Of a DNA stretch of 11,306 bases, positions 1-6,187 are shown piece after piece. The DNA lies in the NCBI RefSeq assembly GCF_001280125.1, contig NZ_LGEG01000042.1:1-11306 (forward strand), in the 5' to 3' direction. The notes under the pieces were generated by a model. The model ran no database searches, was not told the DNA's origin, and was given only the letters and a program-made list of their open reading frames with translations. The first letter of the stretch is position 1, and each line of letters begins with the position of its first letter. Made by a program: the position numbers and the translations under genes. Source of the stretch: Streptomyces sp. NRRL F-6492 (GTDB lineage: Bacteria > Actinomycetota > Actinomycetes > Streptomycetales > Streptomycetaceae).

Positions 1-116
1 CGCGGCCCCCCCGGGGGGCGGTCCCCCCCGAAGCCGTCCCCCCCGGAGCCGTACCCGCCCCGCCCCCGGCCTTGCGTGCCCCGTCCTCGTGGGCGGCACC
101 GCCCCGCGTTCCCCTG
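1..116. other. C-run-rich left edge with no assignable gene
   Basis: This edge is dominated by runs of six to seven C, and a 15-16 nt unit recurs imperfectly (GTCCCCCCCGAAGCC, then GTCCCCCCCGGAGCC). Reading frames stay open to the edge on both strands, including a minus-strand one that would start with the ATG at 121, but their products are low-complexity Gly/Pro/Ala strings resembling no family I know. It may be a gene end cut by the contig edge or low-quality edge sequence. Confidence 0.4.
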
Positions 117-143
117 GTCATAAACCCAGCTTATGACGTCATA
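117..143. promoter_or_regulatory. Inverted-repeat operator upstream of the TDT transporter gene
   Basis: GTCATAA (117-123) and TTATGAC (131-137) form a perfect 7-bp inverted repeat with a 7-nt spacer. The second arm continues into the 12-bp perfect palindrome TATGACGTCATA (132-143). The inner part, ATAA-N7-TTAT, fits the T-N11-A pattern of LysR-type regulator sites. It lies about 50 bp before the TDT start and is AT-rich against a very GC-rich background. The regulator is not visible and could lie left of the window. Function is inferred from symmetry and position only. Confidence 0.5.
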
Positions 144-191
144 GCCGCATGATCCCTGGTCCGGGGCCGGGAACGGGACGACGGTGGAACC

Positions 192-1373
192 ATGGCAAGC
201 GTCGCACCTCCCCGCCCGGCACCCCTCCCGGTCCCCCGCGCCACCGTCCCGGGCGCCCGGCCGGACCTCCGGGTCCGCCCCGTCCGTCACCTCGGACCCC
301 AGTGGTACGCCTCCGTGATGGGCACCGCGATCGTCGCCACCGCGGGCGCCGCCCTCCCGGTGCACGTCCCCGGTCTCCGCACGGCCTGCGCGGCGGTCTG
401 GGCCCTGTCGCTCGTGATGCTGCTCGTGCTGCTCCCGGCCCGCGCGCTGCACTGGATCCACCACCGCGACCAGGCGCGCGCCCACCTCATGGACCCGGCC
501 GTGGCCCCGTTCTACGGCTGCCTCTCGATGGCGCTGCTCGCGGTCGGCGGCGGAGCCCTGGTCGTGGGCCGGGACTGGATCGGGCTCCCGGCGGCCGTCG
601 CGCTCGACGCCGTCCTGTTCGGCGCCGGCACGCTGATCGGCCTGGCGGCGGCCGTGGCCGTCCCGTACCTCATGGTGGTGCACCACCGGATCGAGGGCGC
701 GTCCCCGGTGTGGCTGCTCCCGGTCGTCGCCCCCATGGTCTCCGCCGCCCTCGGCCCGCTGCTCGTCCCCCACCTGCCCCCGGGGCAGGCCCGGCAGACG
801 CTCCTGATCGCCTGCCACGCGCTGTTCGGCGTCAGCCTGCTCGCCACCCTGCTCGTCCTGCCCCTGGTCTTCGGGCGGCTCGTCACCGGCGGTCCGCCGC
901 CGCTCGCGCTCACGCCCGCCCTCTTCCTGGTCCTCGGCCCCCTCGGCCAGTCGACGACCGCCGCGAACAAGTTCGCCGACGCGGCCCCGGGCGTGCTGCC
1001 CGAGCCGTACGCGCACGGCTTCGCCGCCTTCGCCGTCCTCTACGGGGTGCCCGTCATGGGCTTCGCGCTGCTGTGGCTGGCGCTCGCCGGGGCGATGGTG
1101 CTGCGGGCGCGGCGCCGGGGCATGGGCTTCGCGATGACCTTCTGGGCGTTCACCTTCCCGGTCGGGACGTGCGTGACCGGCGCCGAGGGGCTCGCGCAGC
1201 ACACCGGCCTGGCCGCCTTCAGGTGGCTCGCGACCGGCCTGTACGTGCTCCTCGTGGCGGCCTGGCTGGTGGCCGGGACCCACACCCTGCGCGGGCTCGT
1301 CAGCGGTGCGCTGCTCGCAGGGCCCGGGACAGCGCCTCCGGCGCCTCGGCCAGCGACGGCCCGTACCAGGTGA
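192..1373 (+). CDS. TDT family transporter (TehA/Mae1/SLAC1-like)
   Basis: A 393-residue integral membrane protein with about ten hydrophobic segments after a Pro/Arg-rich cytoplasmic N-terminus (residues 1-34). Family signatures are GPQWYASVMGT (35-44) at the first helix, WLLPVVAPMVSAALGP (174-189) in mid-protein, GPLGQS (249-254) and FWAFTFPVGT (317-326) near the end. Members of the tellurite-resistance/dicarboxylate transporter family move organic acids, sulfite or small anions across the cytoplasmic membrane; the substrate cannot be read from the sequence. The ATG at 192 has a GGTGG stretch a few bases upstream and is preferred over the ATG at 149, which opens an Arg/Pro-rich shadow frame. 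The last 74 bases overlap, antisense, the end of the neighbouring binding-protein gene, so the tail after about residue 370 is shared sequence. An inverted repeat at 117-143 suggests LysR-type control. Confidence 0.85.
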   Translation: MASVAPPRPAPLPVPRATVPGARPDLRVRPVRHLGPQWYASVMGTAIVATAGAALPVHVPGLRTACAAVWALSLVMLLVLLPARALHWIHHRDQARAHLMDPAVAPFYGCLSMALLAVGGGALVVGRDWIGLPAAVALDAVLFGAGTLIGLAAAVAVPYLMVVHHRIEGASPVWLLPVVAPMVSAALGPLLVPHLPPGQARQTLLIACHALFGVSLLATLLVLPLVFGRLVTGGPPPLALTPALFLVLGPLGQSTTAANKFADAAPGVLPEPYAHGFAAFAVLYGVPVMGFALLWLALAGAMVLRARRRGMGFAMTFWAFTFPVGTCVTGAEGLAQHTGLAAFRWLATGLYVLLVAAWLVAGTHTLRGLVSGALLAGPGTAPPAPRPATARTR

Positions 1374-2061
1374 GCATCCGCCCGTCGACGAGGGCGGCGG
1401 CGGTCCCGGGGAAGGCCTCGGGGCCGTCGTCGCGGGTGAAGCGGTAGGGCTCGTCGGGCAGGACGACCAGGTCGGGGGCGGTGGCGCGCAGCTCGTCGAG
1501 CGGGAGGCGGGGGTAGCGCTCGGGATGGTCCGCGTACGCGTTGCGGACGCCGAGGCGGGCGAGCAGGTCGCCGGCGAAGGTGTCGCGGCCCACCACCATC
1601 CAGGGGCGGCGCCAGATCGGTACGACGGCGGTGAGCGGCGCCTCCGGGCGCAGGGGCGTGACCGCCGCCCAGGCCTCGCCCGCCTCCTCCAGCCAGCGGG
1701 GGCGGCGGGGCGCGCCGCAGGCGGCGAGGACCCGTTCCAGCTCCCGCAGCCCCTGGTCGAGGGTGCGGACCTCGGTGACGAGGACGTCGAGCCCGGCGGC
1801 CCGCAGGGCGTCGAGGTCGGGGACGCGGTTCTCCTCCTCGTTGGCGAGGACGAGGTCGGGGCGGAGGGCGGTGATCGCGGGGACGTCGGGGTTCTTGGTG
1901 CCGCCGATCCGGACGACGTCGAGCCCGGCGGGGCGGACGCACCAGTCGGTGGCGCCGACGAGGGCGCCGGGCAGGGTGACGGCGACGGCCTCGGTGAGGG
2001 AGGGCACGAGGGAGACGACCCTCGGCCCCGTCCTCCTGCGGGAATCCTCCGGGCCGCTCAC
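1300..2061 (-). CDS. BtuF-like helical-backbone metal receptor protein without signal peptide
   Basis: The 253 residues match the cobalamin/siderophore-type periplasmic binding fold (BtuF/FepB class). The N-terminal lobe opens with RVVSLVPSLTEAV (14-26), followed by DWCVRPAG (39-46), the strand RPDLVLANEEEN (67-78) and DVLVTEVRT (92-100). The second lobe holds WMVVGRDTFAGDLLARLGV (154-172) and APDLVVLPDEPY (195-206), ending with MLTWYGPSLAEAP (229-241). Unlike transport-associated members it has neither signal peptide nor lipobox Cys, and no permease or ATPase gene adjoins it, so it is probably cytoplasmic. The GTG start overlaps the regulator's stop (GTGA, 2058-2061) and follows a strong GGAGGAGGA ribosome site, so the two are translationally coupled. 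Ligand unknown; a corrinoid, metal chelate or haem-like molecule is plausible by fold only. Confidence 0.78.
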   Translation of the reverse strand: MSGPEDSRRRTGPRVVSLVPSLTEAVAVTLPGALVGATDWCVRPAGLDVVRIGGTKNPDVPAITALRPDLVLANEEENRVPDLDALRAAGLDVLVTEVRTLDQGLRELERVLAACGAPRRPRWLEEAGEAWAAVTPLRPEAPLTAVVPIWRRPWMVVGRDTFAGDLLARLGVRNAYADHPERYPRLPLDELRATAPDLVVLPDEPYRFTRDDGPEAFPGTAAALVDGRMLTWYGPSLAEAPEALSRALRAAHR

Positions 2062-2609
2062 TCCTCCTCCGCCTCCACGTGCTCGCCCACGGCCACGACC
2101 AGGAGCCGGGTGCCGGGCTCGGTGGCGCGCCAGCGGTGCCGCACCCCGCCGGAGAGGTAGAGGGTGTCGCCCCGGTCGAGCCGGTAGGCGCGGCCCTCGG
2201 CCTCGACCTCGGCGGCGCCGTCGGCCACGTAGAGCAGCTCGTCGTTGCGGTGCTGGAACTCGCGGCCGGCGTCCTGCTCGCCGGTGAACTCCAGGGCGTG
2301 CAGCTGATGGCGGCCCCGGACCAGGGACCGGACGCCCTCGGGCAGGCCGGGGGACGTCTCCCCGGACCGTACGACGTCGACGGTGCGGGAGGCCTCGGCG
2401 ACGGCGAGGAGTTCGCCGGCCGTGGTCTCCAGGGCCCCGGCGACGAGGTCGAGGGAGCGGCGGCTGGGGCGGGCCCGGTCGTTCTCGACCTGGCTGAGGA
2501 AGGGCACGGAGAGGCCGCTGCGGGAGGCGACGACGGCCAGGGTGAGCTGGAGCGCTCTGCGGCGCCTCTTGACGGCCGCGCCCACGCGGGGTGATTCCTT
2601 CTCGTCCAT
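2058..2609 (-). CDS. XRE family transcriptional regulator with C-terminal cupin sensor
   Basis: A 183-residue two-domain regulator. Residues 8-72 are an XRE/Cro-type helix-turn-helix with the typical stretch LAVVASRSGLSVPFLSQVEN (24-43). Residues 103-177 form a cupin barrel: EFQHRNDELLYVADGAAEV (117-135) is the first cupin motif, with H120 and E124 as possible metal ligands, and GDTLYLSGGVRHRW (147-160) the second, with H158. Such proteins sense a small ligand or metal through the cupin and usually act on neighbouring genes. The ATG at 2609 is preceded by GGGAGGGAG. It is first in an operon with the BtuF-like gene, overlapping by four bases. The C-terminus is acidic (EAEEE). The ligand is not deducible. 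Confidence 0.88.
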   Translation of the reverse strand: MDEKESPRVGAAVKRRRRALQLTLAVVASRSGLSVPFLSQVENDRARPSRRSLDLVAGALETTAGELLAVAEASRTVDVVRSGETSPGLPEGVRSLVRGRHQLHALEFTGEQDAGREFQHRNDELLYVADGAAEVEAEGRAYRLDRGDTLYLSGGVRHRWRATEPGTRLLVVAVGEHVEAEEE

Positions 2610-2659
2610 GTCGGCTCCCTCCCTCGTGCCTCGTGCCCGTCGCGATCCTCGTACCGGTC

Positions 2660-2675
2660 GGTTACCTGAACCTTA
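2660..2675 (-). promoter_or_regulatory. Possible promoter and operator of the XRE-cupin operon
   Basis: On the minus strand a TAAGGT hexamer (2675-2670) resembles an actinobacterial -10 box about 60 bases before the start codon. It overlaps the interrupted inverted repeat GGTT-N5-AACC (2660-2672). A repressor site at the transcription start would suit autoregulation by the XRE protein. No convincing -35 box is seen, so this is a weak call. Confidence 0.3.
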
Positions 2676-2705
2676 CGCAGCTTTGGGGCGGGGTTTCGCG
2701 TCGTG

Positions 2706-2754
2706 CCGAAAAAGGGGTGGTCGCCGAGCACGTTCGGCGACCACCCCTTTTCGG
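2706..2754 (-). terminator. Intrinsic terminator of the betaine ABC operon
   Basis: The 18-nt arms AAAAGGGGTGGTCGCCGA (2710-2727) and TCGGCGACCACCCCTTTT (2734-2751) are perfectly complementary around a 6-nt loop. An outer CCG/CGG pair extends the stem past one bulged A. Read on the minus strand, a GC-rich stem is followed by five T, the classic Rho-independent form. It begins about 30 bases after the stop codon of the permease/binding-protein gene and shields the XRE promoter downstream. Confidence 0.9.
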
Positions 2755-2783
2755 ACAGGAACCGTTCCGGTCCCGTCGGGCGG

Positions 2784-4571
2784 CTACTGCGGGGTGAGCT
2801 TCTCCGCGAGACCGGGGTTCCGGTCCAGCCAGGTGCGGACGGCCTGCTGCTCCTTGCCCTTGCCGGTCTCCTGCATGACGGCTTCGAGGTCCGTGAGCTG
2901 CTTCTCGGACAGCTTGAAGTCCTTCAGCCAGGCACCGACCTCGGGGTTCTCCTCGGTGAAGCCCTTGCGGGCGAGGGTGTGGACGCCGTCGCCCTTGCCC
3001 CAGCTCCCCTTGGGGTCCTTCAGCTTCTTCAGGTCGTGGGCGGAGTAGGCCCAGTGCGGCGACCAGAGGGTCACGGCGATGGGCTCCTTCCGCTCGTACG
3101 CGCGCTTCAGCTCGGCGAGCATGCCGGGGGTGGAGCCGTCGACGACCTCGTACTCGCCCTCCAGGCCGTACTCCTTGAGGACCTTGTCCTTGAGGATGCC
3201 CATCATTCCGGCGCTGGGCTCGATGCCGACGATCCGGCCCTTGAACCGCCCCGCCTTGCCCTTGAGGTCGGCGAGGGAGTCGACGTCCTTCACGTACGAG
3301 GGGACGGAGAGTTCGAGGGAGGTGGGGCCGTACCAGGAGCCGAGGTCCTCCAGCTTGTTCTCGTACTTCTCCCAGTACTGGGCGTGGGTGACCGGCAGCC
3401 AGGCGTCGGTCTGGAAGTCGAGCTGTCCGCCGGCCAGACCGGTGTAGAGCGCGCCGGCCTCCAGCTGCCTGGTGTCGACCTCGTAGCCGCGCCGCTCCAG
3501 GAGCTCCTTCCACAGGTACGTGGAGGCGATGCCCTCGTCCCAGGGGATGTAGCCGATGCTGACCTTCTTGCCGTTGCCGGCGGCGGCCCCGGAACCGGTG
3601 CCGAGGAAGCCGGTGCCGCCCGCCACGAGGGCGAGGACGACGACGCCGACGAGGGCGGTGACGGGCTGCGGCCGGTGGCCCCAGAGCTTGGCGCCGGGGC
3701 GCTTGGCGGTGGCGGCGCGCGCCTTGGCGGCGGCGCGGCGGCCCAGCGGGGAGACCTGGCGGCCGAGGGCGCCGGTCATCCGGTCGAGGTACATGGCGAG
3801 GACGACGATGGAGACGCCGGCCTCGAAGCCGAGGCCGATGTCGACGTTGCCGATGGCGCGGTAGACGGCGCCGCCGAGCCCGCCGCCGCCGACCATGCCG
3901 GCGATGACGACCATGGACAGGCCGAGCATGATGACCTGGTTGACGCCGGCCATGATCGTCGGGAGGGCGAGCGGCAGCTGCACGCGCAGCAGGGTGTTGC
4001 GCGGGGTGGTGCCGAACGCCTCGGCGGCCTCGACGAGTTCGCCGTCGACCTGGCGGATGCCGAGCTCGGTCATCCGGACGCCCGGGGGCAGCGCGAAGAC
4101 GATGGTGGCGATGATGCCGGGGACCACGCCGACGCCGAAGAAGATGATGCCGGGGATCAGGTAGACCATGGCGGGCATGGTCTGCATGAAGTCGAGGACC
4201 GGCCGCATGACGGCGCTGACGGTCTTCGAGCGGGCCGCCCAGATGCCGAGCGGCACGGCGATCACCAGGGTGACCAGGGTGGCGACGAGGACGAGGGAGA
4301 GCGTCGCCATGGCCTCGTCCCACAGCTGGACGGAGTCGACGAGCGCGAAGCCCGCGAAGGCGAGGAGGCCGGCGGCGAAGCCGCGCAGCCACCAGGCGAC
4401 GACGGCGAGGATGCCGGCGAACAGCAGCGGCTGGGGCGCGGACAGGACGGCGTCGATGCCGTCGTAGAGGCCGGTGACGCCGGTGGTGACGGCGTCGAAG
4501 AGCCAGGAGAACCGGGCCTGGAGCCAGTCGACGGAGGTGTCGACCCACTGGCCGAGGGGGAGCCTAGGCAC
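2784..4571 (-). CDS. Glycine betaine/proline ABC importer: fused permease and substrate-binding protein
   Basis: A 595-residue fusion. Residues about 45-270 are a ProW/OpuAB-type permease with several membrane helices and the cytoplasmic coupling loop EAAEAFGTTPRNTLLRVQLP (181-200). After a basic linker (271-302) one helix (about 304-324) anchors an extracytoplasmic ProX/OpuAC-type binding domain (336-595). That domain has SIGYIPWDEG (338-347), TDAWLPVTHAQYW (388-400) and VTLWSPHWAY (500-509), whose Trp/Tyr residues are the sort that build the aromatic cage for quaternary ammonium groups. It imports betaine, proline or a related compatible solute. The GTG start overlaps the ATPase gene by eight bases and lies nine bases after GGAGG, within GGAGGTGA, an extended anti-SD match. 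Permease-binding protein fusions of this order are known in actinobacteria and lactococcal OpuA. Substrate choice within the betaine/proline/choline group is not settled. Confidence 0.93.
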   Translation of the reverse strand: MPRLPLGQWVDTSVDWLQARFSWLFDAVTTGVTGLYDGIDAVLSAPQPLLFAGILAVVAWWLRGFAAGLLAFAGFALVDSVQLWDEAMATLSLVLVATLVTLVIAVPLGIWAARSKTVSAVMRPVLDFMQTMPAMVYLIPGIIFFGVGVVPGIIATIVFALPPGVRMTELGIRQVDGELVEAAEAFGTTPRNTLLRVQLPLALPTIMAGVNQVIMLGLSMVVIAGMVGGGGLGGAVYRAIGNVDIGLGFEAGVSIVVLAMYLDRMTGALGRQVSPLGRRAAAKARAATAKRPGAKLWGHRPQPVTALVGVVVLALVAGGTGFLGTGSGAAAGNGKKVSIGYIPWDEGIASTYLWKELLERRGYEVDTRQLEAGALYTGLAGGQLDFQTDAWLPVTHAQYWEKYENKLEDLGSWYGPTSLELSVPSYVKDVDSLADLKGKAGRFKGRIVGIEPSAGMMGILKDKVLKEYGLEGEYEVVDGSTPGMLAELKRAYERKEPIAVTLWSPHWAYSAHDLKKLKDPKGSWGKGDGVHTLARKGFTEENPEVGAWLKDFKLSEKQLTDLEAVMQETGKGKEQQAVRTWLDRNPGLAEKLTPQ

Positions 4572-5865
4572 CGGCGGTCACCTCCCGTCCGTTCTTCGCC
4601 GCGACGTCCTCGGCACCGCCGCCCTTCGCGGCGGACTTCCCCGTGCCGGTTTTCTCCGTGCCGGATTTCTCCGTGCCGGTTTTCTCCGTGCCGGATTTCT
4701 CCGTGTCGGCGTTCCGCCCGTCCTCGTTCTTCGCGACCGCGTTCTTCGCGACCGCGCTCTTCGCGCCGAGGCTCCTGGTGGCCGCGCGCCTGTCCTCGAC
4801 GCCCTTGGTGGTGACGTCGTCCACGGTGGCGTCGCTCGTGCCGAGGCCGCCCATCACGCCGAGGAGGCGCTCCGGGGACACGACACCGAGGACGGTGCCG
4901 TCGGTGTCCTCCACGGTCACGGGGTGCGGGGCGCCGGCGGCGACGGCGCACAGGTCCGCGACGAGGGTGTCGGGCCCGACGGGCCGGCAGGCGCAGTCGT
5001 CGGGGCAGTCGGCCGCGGGGGCGCCCGCCGCCATGACGGCGGAGGCGGTGAGCACCCGGGAGCGGTCGACGTCCTGGATGAAGGAGGCCACGTAGTCGTC
5101 GGCGGGGCGGACGAGGATGTCCTCGGCGGTGCCGAGCTGGACGATCCGGCCGTCGCGCATGACGGCGATCCGGTCGCCGAGGCGCATGGCCTCGTTGAGG
5201 TCGTGGGTGATGAAGACGATGGTCTTCTTCAACTGCTTCTGGAGGACGAGGAGCTGGTCCTGCATGTCACGGCGGATCAGCGGGTCGAGCGCGCTGAACG
5301 ACTCGTCCATGAGGAGCAGGTCGGCGTCGGTGGCGAGCGCGCGGGCGAGGCCGACGCGCTGCTGCATGCCGCCGGAGAGCTCGTCCGGCCAGGACTTCTC
5401 CCAGCCCGCGAGGCCGCACAGTCCGAGGGCCTCGGCGGCGCGGGTCTCGCGCTCGGCGCGGGGCACGCCCTGGACCTCCAGGCCGTAGGCGGCGTTCTCC
5501 AGGACGTTCCGGTGCGGGAAGAGCGCGAAGTGCTGGAAGACCATGCTGATCCGGCGGGAGCGGACCGCGCGCAGGTCGCGGGGGGAGAGCGCGGTGAGGT
5601 CGTCGCCGTCGAAGAGGACCCGGCCCGCGGTGGGTTCGAGCAGACCGTTGAGCATGCGCAGGAGGGTGGACTTCCCGGAGCCGGACAGGCCCATCACCAC
5701 GAAGATCTGGCCGGGCTCGACGACGAAACCGGCGTCCACGACGGCCGCCGTCGTCCCCTCGGCGCGCAGCTCCTCGCGGTCCGCGCCGTCCACGAGCCTG
5801 CGGACGGCTTCGTCGGGTCGTCTGCCGAACACCTTGTACAGGTGGTCGGCCTGGAGCCTGGACAC
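4564..5865 (-). CDS. Glycine betaine/proline ABC importer ATP-binding protein (ProV/OpuAA type)
   Basis: The 433-residue ATPase powers the fused permease encoded next to it. Visible motifs are Walker A GLSGSGKST (59-67), Q-loop Q111, signature LSGGMQQR (163-170), Walker B LLLMDE (183-188) and H-loop H221. A single degenerate CBS-like region follows (about 270-342), where related proteins sense ionic strength or nucleotides. It carries an unusual cysteine cluster (C287, C291, C293, C306). The tail from about 350 is low-complexity and built from pentapeptide repeats (AVAKN, then GTEK[S/T]), longer than usual for the family. I chose the GTG at 5865 because family similarity begins with SRLQADHLYKVFG and a GAGG site lies five bases upstream. 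The frame stays open 116 codons further, but that part is Pro/Arg-rich and repeat-derived. Confidence 0.92.
   Translation of the reverse strand: MSRLQADHLYKVFGRRPDEAVRRLVDGADREELRAEGTTAAVVDAGFVVEPGQIFVVMGLSGSGKSTLLRMLNGLLEPTAGRVLFDGDDLTALSPRDLRAVRSRRISMVFQHFALFPHRNVLENAAYGLEVQGVPRAERETRAAEALGLCGLAGWEKSWPDELSGGMQQRVGLARALATDADLLLMDESFSALDPLIRRDMQDQLLVLQKQLKKTIVFITHDLNEAMRLGDRIAVMRDGRIVQLGTAEDILVRPADDYVASFIQDVDRSRVLTASAVMAAGAPAADCPDDCACRPVGPDTLVADLCAVAAGAPHPVTVEDTDGTVLGVVSPERLLGVMGGLGTSDATVDDVTTKGVEDRRAATRSLGAKSAVAKNAVAKNEDGRNADTEKSGTEKTGTEKSGTEKTGTGKSAAKGGGAEDVAAKNGREVTAGA
4641..4709. repeat. 15/30-bp tandem repeat in the ATPase 3' end
   Basis: Two perfect 30-bp tandem copies (4641-4670, 4671-4700) are each built of two 15-bp halves, CCGTGCCGGTTTTCT and CCGTGCCGGATTTCT, differing at one base. 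A partial fifth half-unit (CCGTGTCGG) follows. The 15-bp period keeps frame and encodes GTEKS/GTEKT pentapeptides at residues about 388-408 of the ATPase. Confidence 0.95.
4726..4770. repeat. 15-bp tandem repeat in the ATPase 3' end
   Basis: GTTCTTCGCGACCGC occurs twice head-to-tail (4726-4740, 4741-4755), followed by a diverged third unit (4756-4770). On the coding strand it gives the pentapeptide AVAKN around residues 366-380. It is a second, independent in-frame 15-bp expansion in the same tail. Confidence 0.88.
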
Positions 5866-6006
5866 ATACACCTCACGGGTAGCAACGAAGAACGGCCCCG
5901 CCACCCCCGCGAGGCCGGACCGTGGAGCCCGCGGGATCGGCCCGCGCCCCGTCGCGTACGGGATCTTTCGTTGAATTCCGTACCGGGGTTCACTCCGGGC
6001 TCGCGC

Positions 6007-6031
6007 ATGCCCGGGGCCCGGGTACGCAAAC
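6007..6031 (-). promoter_or_regulatory. SigB-like promoter candidate for the betaine ABC operon
   Basis: On the minus strand GTTT (6031-6028), then 15 bases, then GGGCAT (6012-6007) differs at one position from the Streptomyces SigB-type promoter as I recall it (about GNNT-N14-16-GGGTA[C/T]). SigB governs osmotic stress responses there, which would suit an osmolyte importer. The leader would be about 135 nt. Motif matching by eye in GC-rich DNA is error-prone. Confidence 0.28.
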
Positions 6032-6095
6032 GCAAAGGTGACGCGGGTCACGGAAGGGCGGTCCGGGGGGCCTGGTTCGGCGGTTCGGCGGTTCG

Positions 6096-6156
6096 GGGGG
6101 CCGGGTTCCGGCGGTCCGGGTTCCGGCAGTCCGGGGGCCGGGTTCCGGCGGTCCGG
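6096..6156. repeat. Direct repeat of a 24-bp GC-rich unit in a divergent intergenic region
   Basis: A 24-bp unit starting GGGGGCCGGGTTCCGG occurs at 6096-6119 and 6133-6156, with a related partial copy between. GGTTCGGC-type octamers precede it from about 6074. The tract lies between the divergent ATPase and exonuclease genes. It keeps reading frames open on both strands, producing false N-terminal extensions for both genes. Confidence 0.85.
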
Positions 6157-6171
6157 TGGCGAACCGCGTCC

Positions 6172-6187
6172 TAAGATCTGGCGGGTG
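6172..6187 (+). promoter_or_regulatory. -10 box placed for a leaderless exonuclease transcript
   Basis: TAAGAT (6172-6177) is a good actinobacterial -10 hexamer, and only seven bases separate it from the GTG at 6185. Initiation at the normal distance would fall at or next to the start codon, giving a leaderless mRNA. No clear -35 box is seen. The alternative start at ATG 6200 would have a weak GGGTGA site 11 bases upstream. Confidence 0.5.

Noticed and set aside
149..1447. A plus-strand frame starting at ATG 149
   Set aside because: It gives an Arg/Pro/Gly string overlapping the real TDT gene in another frame.
1040..2731. A 563-codon minus-strand frame across the XRE/BtuF-like operon
   Set aside because: Its product is Arg/Pro-rich and out of frame with two recognisable proteins in the same region.
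2703..4814. A 703-codon plus-strand frame antisense to the ABC importer genes
   Set aside because: It is a shadow of the fused permease/binding protein and the end of the ATPase gene; its product is Gly/Asp/Glu/Arg-rich without any family motif, as expected from GC-biased codons read on the other strand.
5866..6006. A riboswitch in the long leader of the betaine operon
   Set aside because: Only short GC stems (for example CCCGCG at 5906-5911 with CGCGGG at 5930-5935) are visible and no known riboswitch core is recognised.
6038..6184. N-terminal extension of the exonuclease from ATG 6038
   Set aside because: The sequence is Gly/Pro/Ser repeat translation, and the -10 box at 6172-6177 implies that transcription starts after it.
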